Source: Nyssa sinensis (taxonomy: Eukaryota > Streptophyta > Magnoliopsida > Cornales > Nyssaceae). From it: a DNA stretch of 64,000 bases. A model generated the notes under the pieces. The model ran no database searches and was not told where the DNA came from. It saw only the letters and a program-made list of their open reading frames with translations. Position numbers and translations under genes: made by a program. The first letter of the stretch is position 1. Each line of letters opens with the position of its first letter. The stretch is taken from the NCBI GenBank assembly GCA_008638375.1, contig CM018031.1:12186562-12250561 (forward strand). The letters are read 5' to 3'. Of this stretch, positions 55,924 to 64,000 are shown one piece after another.

Positions 55924-57541
55924 AAATGGAGTCTAAACTACTATAATCCAGTTAGAAATTGTGTCTAAACTACAATAATGTTTTGGTGTCGTGTCATTCC
56001 AAAAACTACTGTAATGTTATAAGGTAATGGTGTTATGGCTGTAATGTTTTTAGTCTGCTGCAAAATGGTGTGTCTATGTATCTATGTAGTGGAAATGTAT
56101 GCATTTTGATTGACAATGTCTATGTTTAATCATCTAATTTGTTTTTCATTTTACTTGCATATATATATATATATATATATATATGTGATAACCTCACAAA
56201 GCAAATCATGCTTGCATAAAAACAATTGGAATGTGCCGCTATCCGTTTAATGTGTTTCTGATGCATCAGATGGACTTGGATAGACTAAAAGAGATCTAAT
56301 TGGCAGGTTAACGATCATGATTACCTACAGCAATCTTCACTTGTGAAACCACCAGCCTCCATCCTGCAGAGATATAATAAATAAATAAATCAGTTGGACT
56401 GATCTATGGATGCCCTAATTTTGAAAATTTTATGGTATGTATGTCCAGGAGATGTTAGGTTAATCTGTGCAGCAATGAGTTGACAAATCATGAAATAAAT
56501 ATTTGGAGAGAGGAATCAACCAAGGGCTCATCTCAGACCATGCTCTGTTTCTAGCTTCTCATGAGAGGCTCAAAGTCAAGCTATGAAGATTGAAGAGCAG
56601 AACAGAGGTTCACGACTTAAAACGATGAATCATTGACGATTTGAAAATTAAAATTTAACCATTTAAATTTAAATTTAGATTAAAATATTAAAATTAAAAA
56701 CTTAAAAAAATTATACAATCAATAAAATTATACAATAAATAAGAAAATACATACATATATTATTAATATATATGTATATGTATATGTATATAAATATAAT
56801 TATAAATACAATTAAAAAATATAACATGTATTAAATAAACATATTTCGTTTTAATAAAGTGAACATCTTACATTTTATTACAAGTAATGATATATATTTT
56901 CATTTCGATTCTTATTTTTGTTAAATGTATCGAAATGATTCGTATCTTAAATAAATTTAGTCTTAATGCTCCAAGTGATAATTACTTTAAAAGTAGGTAG
57001 AATTTTAATATTTTATTTTTTAACAAGAAGTCCTAAACATGGGGAGAGAATGGATCAAAGATTCAAAGATGTTACTCCCCCAGTTGACCAAAGATGATCG
57101 GCATCACTGCCATTTTAGACCAAAGATGCAAAATATTGACAAACAATGTGATATTGTGAACCTTCCATGGTCATTGAGCATACTCATATTTAATATTTAT
57201 GTATTGGTTTTCACCTCTATCTTGTGCTTTTGTTGATGTGGCACAAGACTTTCAAACCCCATTACTTATTTATTAGTTTTCTTTTTTTTTGATTTAAAGG
57301 AGACGGTGTCATATTACAGTATATAAATTATAATCAATCAATTTACAATCAATAACGTTCATATCTCTCAAATAGCCGACTAGCTCCAATTGGTTACTTG
57401 TTTATTAGTTTTAGGCAGCCATGGTTTGGAATATTTTTTTTGATTGTTCCTATTTTAGCCTAATTTTTAAAATAATAAAAGCCCAAATTTATAGCTTTTT
57501 ATTTTCCTAGAATCGGGTTAAATAGGTGGTCCACATCCAAT
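55924..57541 (+). other. sHSP copy 3 downstream flank (duplicated DNA, empty insertion sites)
   Basis: Collinear with 13610-14401, 25200-25942 and 29341-29505 around copy 1, and lacking both element B (site near 56716) and the solo LTR (site 57378-57382). TA run at 56158-56184. Similarity ends near 57541. Confidence 0.78.
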
Positions 57542-58099
57542 TTGGCCATCTATGCTGGACTCAATAGGAAATCCAAACCTTGTTACAGAGTCCAACCAAG
57601 GAGGCCCAGGAATCTAATGATATGTGTGTGCAGCATCACAACATGTGACTCCTGAATTATTGGTGAGAGAGCACTGTGAAAAAAGAAGACTGGTATATGA
57701 TATATCTAATCGCACAGATGTATCACGGTACCTATATATTCCTTGACAACGATCTATACTTTTTTTGCGTTGATCGAAAAATTATTTAATGGTCTGGATA
57801 ATTAAATGATAGATTTTATTATACGCATGACTTTTAATTTTAACTTTGAGACTACGTAAGCATGTAAATGAATTAGATTTGAATTAGATCAGTGATAATA
57901 TAAATCTTATTTGTTAATAAAATAATTAGATCAGTTCAAATTTTCTAACGAATTTATAAATTCTTAATTCCAAATTCAAATTTTTTAACTATCAAATCAA
58001 ATCAGATTTGATCCGATTTTATAATAATACTAATATCTATTATGTATATAAAGTATTATATTATGCATATAAAATATTTTTTATTTTTTATTTTGGTTG
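57542..58099 (+). other. AT-rich intergenic DNA
   Basis: No gene, repeat structure or RNA gene recognised. Confidence 0.5.
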
Positions 58100-58820
58100 A
58101 GTTTACATCGGTCTTTTTAATGTTCTCTCTCTAATATCATATAATACAATGCCTTTTAAAATAGTTGAAAAATTGTCAAACCAAATAACATTATGCATTT
58201 TTGTATGAGCTTTATTTACTAACCAATCAGCAAAATAGTTTGTCTTCTGTACACATGTTTAAAACTAACTTGAAGACTTTTTTTTTTTAATAATATTTAC
58301 ACAATTCATCAAAATACTATAAAGCTTCTAAGACTATCTTTCCTTTCTTAATAAGCAATCAATAATAGTTTTGAAATCTCCTTCAATTACAAACTTTTTA
58401 CCATCTTGTACATCAATTCGTACAAACCTTCTCGAAGAGCTAGAGCCTCTAACTGAGAAACCTAAATAATTACCATTATACTAATTAGATAATACCTAAC
58501 AAATTTCACTTGTTTCGTTCCAGAGAATAGCATCAACTTCTCCCAATAAATTATTACTTTTTCTAAATCCATCAAAGTTTAACTTTTTCTTTCCTATTAG
58601 TAGAATTCATCTAACAAATCTTACATGTTTACTTCTCATCCTAACATACGAATTGGAGCTTATCCACTCCCTAATCATAAAATAATTCTTAAACATATTG
58701 GTTGCTTTTTCAATAATTTGAAAATGATTAAATTTATCTTTTCTAAAAATTTTGTTACTTCCTTTGGCACCAAATTTGACACATAACATTAACCATTTTT
58801 TTCTCCATATCTCTCATTTT
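58100..58820 (-). pseudogene. LINE-like remnant with RNase H domain
   Basis: Minus-strand fragments resemble the RNase H-type domain (RVT_3) found at the end of plant LINE ORF2: KLNFDGF near 58575, LEALALREGL near 58445, KFVIEGDFKTIIDCLLRK near 58380, and HVYRRQTNYFADWLVNKAH near 58225. Frames are broken by several stops. No RT core or poly-A tail was identified. Confidence 0.55.
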
Positions 58821-61800
58821 TACGCTTAAGTTTATGTATTTTTTTTAACCACTCAATAATATTATCATCTCCCAGACTCTCACATGCCCCTAATTAAATG
58901 CCAAACATATCGACTCAATTCAACTTAAAAATGATTGGTGTACTTTAATATTTAACATATTTTAAAAATATATATTTTAATTTATAATATATAAAAATTA
59001 ATATACATATTTTATTTAATCAGATCGAATCGTTAACAGAACGAATTTGTGTAATTCATATCTGATTCATTTAACTAAAGATATTATTGAATTCAGATCA
59101 AATCATCAGATCAAATTCCTCATACCATATTGAGATAAATGAATCGTATCCGGATCAAGATCTGATCCATTGACCACCCAAGACCACGGTCCCAAAAGAT
59201 CATTAAATAAGTGCTCGCCTTGGAATGTGAAGTGGCCGATTTTTGTTCGCAAAGGAAAATTTGTAAGTAACATAGGCAATGATGGGGTAATTACAAATTT
59301 TTGATATTGTAAAATGGCAAGTGTTAACATGACATTTAAATGAAACTACATGGTAAAGATTTAATTCTTATTAATAGTCTAAAAAACAAATATTGTATTG
59401 AATCCAAAATCTTAAATCGTATGACTTCTTATGGGCCTTGAATTTATCGATTTTGTATGTAAGAATGATCACTTATTCTACCTCCAAAATTACTCTTTAA
59501 TCATTTTTTTCTATTTTTAAATTATTTTTTCAACTCGACTAAGTTTTGATCTTAATTATTTGAAATTAGTTACATTTTCGTCATTCAACTTGTTCAAATG
59601 TCATAAATTCAGTTATATCGCATGTTATAATGTATTTTCTTAATATGGACATGTTAATTTTGATCTTTTCTTTCATCTTGGGTTATTCAATATGCATTAT
59701 ATTATTTTTTTCACACCAAAGCAATTATAGGTCGTCGTTAAAAAATAAAAAAGTTTCTACAAATTTTTCTATCAAATTGTCACAAATTAAAAAAATTATT
59801 ACATTACTATATTTCTAGCCTTTGGCCAAATTTCCCAATATTTGTTTAAATTTTCAAATTCGATTGTTATGTAGTATGGAAAAATCTCATACTCAATCAG
59901 ATCAGATTTAAATATGTGGTATAAATGATATCATATTGATGTTCTAATTTTAAATATAAATTACATCTCAAGAACTAATTTAAATGAATATAGAGAAATC
60001 GCATGTTATCTTAAACTTTTTTCCTTAAGTGTGATCCCCATATGTTAATAAAAAAATGACATTTTTTTCATTTCTATTCAAATAAAAACACTCTCAACTC
60101 GATTTGAATCAACAATAAATTACTTGATCTAAGTCCAAAAAGAGCCACGTATAAGTGACAACCTTCCAAGTACTAAATCAATAATAACCACTCAAATTTG
60201 CCCTTATATCATCATGAAATTAATGAGGGCTAAGCATTACTATCTGACATTGAAGGAGCAAAATGCATAATTGTAAGTTGTGACACATTTGGAGAAAAGA
60301 ACAAGATGTGACCCAAAACTAATTGAAAGCCAATTTTATTTCTCTTTCAACTACAATCTTTTTACTAAAGCATAAATGGGTTTCAGATCATATGGTAATA
60401 GCTAGACAAAAGTCTTTCAACTAATCCTTAAAGCCTCACCCTTTAATGAAAACAATATGTACACAAAAGAATGTAGGCCCATCATCACTATATTGTGTCT
60501 TTTGAGATTTGGTTCAGATCGATCACAAAAGTGGCCAAAAAAAAAATAGTGTTCAATCATTTCTTCATTCACCCTATATATTATTATTATTATTTAGGCT
60601 TCTTGTTTGGTGCAGTGATAAATTATTTGAACTATGTGAAAAAATGCTGGCTCGAGTATGAGAATAGTCATTTTGTGCAAAAATAATGTCTAATATTAAG
60701 TCTTTCTTTTGTCTATTCCTTTTAACACTTTATGTAAGTAAAATCAATACTAAATGTCAGTATTTAATTTTATCTAGTCATGAATTAGACTGGATTGAAT
60801 TGAATTAGTTATTTAGGACTTATATTTGAGATATTCCTCGCAGATACCTATATTTGATATACTCCTACTTCTGTTAATGTTAGATTATAATATATAAATG
60901 GTAACATCTAATCATTTTTTTAAAAAAAATGATATAAATATAATAGTCTCATTCTTAAAAAAAATGATGCAGTACAATTATACAAGTGAATGATGGCAAT
61001 CAATTGTTACATTATGTCCACCATGTGAATTTGTTGGCTGATTCATTGCAACATGCATGCATTCAATTATGCTTTTTATTATTACAATTGTTATTGTCAT
61101 TAGAGGGCTAACAGGGATTAAAATTTGTGTTAAAGAAGTGAAGATGTATGCATTAAAATTTGTGTTAAGTCTTTAAATGAGTTTTTATTTTTTTTTTCTG
61201 ATATTTGAGTGTGTTGTTAAAAAGTATTTAACAATTCTTAAATGATAACATTCATAATGCATTTATTAATTTAATTAAAAAAATTAAATTTGTCAACTTA
61301 ATCTAAATTGAACTTAGTGAAAAAATTATGATTATTTAAAATTTCATTCTAAACGATTTCAAAATCAATTAAGTTTCACCATTGGGCGAACACGGAAATC
61401 GTGCATCACTGTTTCTATAATTTTGATTTCGTGAACTGAGAACGACTGCAACTTGCTATAAAGCTTGCTGTGGGCGAGGAGCAAGATGAGGATCGTCGTC
61501 TTTGGCCGCTTCTTCTGGATTGCTAAGGAGACAAATGCTTGTTGGGGTTGATTGTACAATTTATGGTTGGTCCCTTTTCCCCCTAATGCCTTATTCTTTC
61601 ATGCCCTCTATCTTTTTTATCTTTTCCTTGGTCCTTTTTCCACTTGTTCTCTCTCTACTTTCTTTTTTTTCATATACATCCAAAGTAGTCTTTTCGATGT
61701 TAGATGAACAGTATGACATTGTAAATTTGAAAGTTATTCCGTTCCGAATCTTATATTCTACTTGATTTGCTAATATACAGAAATTGTTTTGTACACTCTT

Positions 61801-61902
61801 AAATGAAATTAGTCTGAGACAAAAACTTGATACACCACGTGTAAAGAAAAAAAAATATTAAATGAATATCAAACTATATTTATGTTTCATAACACACTGC
61901 GC

Positions 61903-61933
<31 letters not shown>

Positions 61934-62242
61934 AATATATGCGTGTATATTTTTAGAAAACATACTTTTACACCTTATATAAAATAAATAATCTTACACA
62001 TGCTAATAATTTTTTGTAAGATGAAATTTTTAACAAAGTAATCATGAGATCGATGTCATCTTAATACTTAATCATGCATGTCAAAGATTAAATTAAAGAA
62101 AGATTTAGAGTTTTTTTTTTTAACATCATGTTTTAAATTAATGTGTTTTTAGTCTTTTGTATTTTTGAAATTGTTTGAATGACTTTTTGTTTTTATTGTT
62201 TCTGTTTTCTGTGTTTTCAAAATTGGAAAGAGTATGAATTTT
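58821..62242 (+). other. AT-rich intergenic DNA without recognised genes
   Basis: 3.4 kb of very AT-rich sequence with TA runs (61914-61932). Short ORFs here have no recognisable domain and look like chance. A patch of higher GC at 61380-61560 could be an old gene fragment, but I cannot identify it. Confidence 0.5.
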
Positions 62243-62755
62243 TGTTGGTCAATTAAACCAAGTCCATAAATTTTAGGAAGTTTCTTAATTTAGTTTATTA
62301 AATCCTAATAATATTTGGAGTCTTTTTAGGATAGTCGTAATTGTAGTTGGACTAATATTCTAATGAGAGTTAGTTTTCTAATTATAGTTAAATAAGATAT
62401 ACTAGTTGTATAAGATTAGATGTCTAATATAGGACTTAGAGTCAATGTTATATATAAATATGGGTTTCTGTCACATTGAGTTATAAGTCACAAAAATAAA
62501 GAGGGGTGACTTTCAAAAATATTGTGGCCCTCACTGGCCAAATAGAGAGTGAGCCGTGAGAGTGTTGTGTGGCCGTGAGGTTTTGCCAGAAATATTTCTA
62601 CGAGGGAGTTTGTTTGATTTTCTAATAAAATATTGTTGTGATATTTTGGTTGTCTTTAATAAAATATTAGTTTGCTCGCTTTGCTTATTCTCTTAATTTT
62701 TTAGTTCAATAATTGATGTCAGAGTGATTTTAACTCCTACATTTGGTATCAGAGT
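62243..62755 (+). repeat. copia-type LTR remnant with primer site
   Basis: TGTTGGTCAATTAAACC...CCTACA (62243-62741), followed by TTTGGTATCAGAGT, the initiator tRNA-Met primer site (62744-62755). A TATATAAATATGGG lies at about 62451. No coding domain follows within the 690 bases before the TRIM, so only the LTR end of an element remains. Confidence 0.65.
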
Positions 62756-63255
62756 AATTTTTGGGTCTTACAATTTTAAAAATACTTGTGTTTTCAAATT
62801 ATTTTTAAGGCATTCCAATTTCTGAAAAATACAAAAAGTTAAATTCTTAAAATCACACAAAATAAAAACAATTTTTAAAAATGTTTGAGCAACATTTTTA
62901 ATTTTTTATGCAACTAATATGCCTCGTAGCCCTCATCACATTTTTAATTTCCCTATTTTTTATAATACAATTGTAACATTAAATTAAAATCTAAAAGATA
63001 GTAACATTTTAAAAATATATATTATTATTGTATAAAATTCTATGAGTTAAAAAGTGAGAAATTATTGCCACATAAGACTTTATGAAGAGTGACTGTCTTA
63101 GTAAAGACTTCCCATTTTGTTAAGACACATAATTCTCCTTCGATAGTACATATTCTTCTTTACTGGTCAAAAAAATATGAAAATTATGTAACAACTCAAC
63201 TTAATTTGACTTAATTTAAATTAATATAATATCCCAACTATTCAAAGAATCTTAA

Positions 63256-63400
63256 AATCATGCAACAAATAGTCAAAATAATTTAAGCATATTCAAATAA
63301 AATAAAAACAAGTGTGGTTGAGCGATCAAATCATGCAACAAATAGTCAAAATAATTTAAGCATAGTCAAATAAAATAAAAACAAGTGTGGTTGAGCGAAA
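63256..63400 (+). repeat. 73-bp tandem duplication
   Basis: TCATGCAACAAATAGTCAAA starts at 63258 and 63331, and both copies end in GTGTGGTTGAGCG. Simple local duplication in AT-rich DNA. Confidence 0.85.
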
Positions 63401-63441
63401 AAAATATTGATGATAAAATTCAAATGTTTTGATTTGAGTTT

Positions 63442-63907
63442 TGTTGTGCCACTTTGAGTCTCACATCGAATAGGAGTCAAGCACTAGCGTCTCTTATAAG
63501 TCTCAGTCGTTCTCTCCCTTGCATCAGACTTTTTCCGCCCAGGAAGAACAAAGCCGCGAGGGCTCTTAAGCCCAAAGCGGACAATATGGTGCACGCGGAG
63601 CCTACTATGTGCTAAGACGAAAAAGTGCAGAATCAGTTTGGCACTGTTTGTGGGAACGCTTGGGCCACATGCCTCGTTTCTGTGCTCCACCAGTCCCGAC
63701 TGGGGGGAGTAACTGTTGTGCCACTTTGAGTCTCACATCGAATAGGAGTCAGGCACCGGCGTCGCTTATAAGCCCTAGTCGTCATCTCCCTTGCATCATG
63801 CATTTTCCGTTCAGGAAGAACAAAGCCGTGAGGGCTCTAAAGCTCAAAGCGGACAATATGGTGCACGCAGAGCCTAATATGTGTCAGGACGAAAAAGTGC
63901 AGCATCA
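63442..63907 (+). mobile_element. TRIM (miniature LTR retrotransposon), complete
   Basis: 466 bp. LTRs of 194 bp each at 63442-63635 and 63714-63907 (TGTTGTGCCACT...GTGCAGAATCA or GTGCAGCATCA), an internal region of 78 bp, and a perfect 5-bp duplication AGTTT at 63437-63441 and 63908-63912. The primer site TTTGGCACTGTTTGTGGGAA follows the first LTR, and the polypurine tract GACTGGGGGGAGTAAC precedes the second. No protein is encoded; it needs another element's enzymes. LTR end, primer site and polypurine junction resemble elements A-C. Confidence 0.93.
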
Positions 63908-64000
63908 AGTTTCTTCTGCGCTGATCATTTGCAGTTACAACTTTAAGTGTGGGTCCAACTCTCATTACGAGGTAGACTTAGTCTTGTACGCGTAAGTTGG
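63908..64000 (+). other. Window end
   Basis: Starts with the AGTTT duplication of the TRIM. Nothing else is recognised. Confidence 0.5.

Noticed and set aside
57039..57236. 65-codon ORF beginning MGREWIKDSKM
   Set aside because: The duplicate at 25487-25640 does not keep the frame, so there is no sign of coding selection.
63609..63995. 128-codon ORF over the TRIM
   Set aside because: Spans LTR, internal region and flank; TRIMs are non-coding.

Overview
This is a window of a plant nuclear genome, almost certainly a eudicot. The evidence is three cytosolic class I small heat-shock protein (sHSP) genes and one class II gene with plant-type promoters, plant Ty3/gypsy, Ty1/copia and TRIM elements, GT-AG introns and AT-rich intergenic DNA. 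I cannot name the species.

Layout. 1-11484: an old, degraded Ty3/gypsy element (A, plus strand, 5' LTR cut by the window edge). 11485-14401: first class I sHSP gene with its flanks. 14402-25194: a very young gypsy element (B, minus strand, target-site duplication ATAAT). 25195-25942: the rest of the sHSP1 downstream flank. 25943-29340: a long solo LTR. 29341-32492: second class I sHSP gene, then a possible gene 5' fragment. 32493-49916: a degraded Ty1/copia element whose 5' LTR was hit by a third gypsy element (C, 32614-44094, minus strand, target-site duplication TCTTA). 50344-50938: class II sHSP gene. 51642-54620: broken host-gene pieces (nucleoside diphosphate kinase exon 1, a tRNA-Ser-derived pseudogene, the HSP90 5' end, and a 2-oxoglutarate dioxygenase split by a MITE). 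55272-55923: third class I sHSP gene. 55924-64000: AT-rich DNA with a LINE-like remnant, a copia LTR remnant and a complete TRIM.

The three gypsy elements share an unusual plan: LTR, tRNA-type primer site, gag-protease, an in-frame UAG followed by CAAUUA, then reverse transcriptase, two RNase H-like segments and integrase, then a tandem array of short hairpins, then one or two intron-containing genes on the opposite strand with their own TATA boxes, a G-rich polypurine tract and the 3' LTR. This matches the Tat-type lineage, in which extra antisense ORFs and variable 3' tandem repeats are known. The antisense main gene reads intact in B and C, although C's gag-pol carries many lesions. A second, small two-exon antisense gene is shared by A and C. 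The TRIM at 63442-63907 has the same LTR end, primer site and polypurine-LTR junction as these elements, so it may depend on them.

The sHSP genes form a dispersed tandem family. Copies 1 and 2 share about 1.3 kb of upstream DNA, and copies 1 and 3 share about 1.6 kb of downstream DNA, which gives empty sites for both the element B and the solo-LTR insertions. Coding sequences are nearly identical, but the heat-shock elements differ between copies. All comparisons were made by eye.
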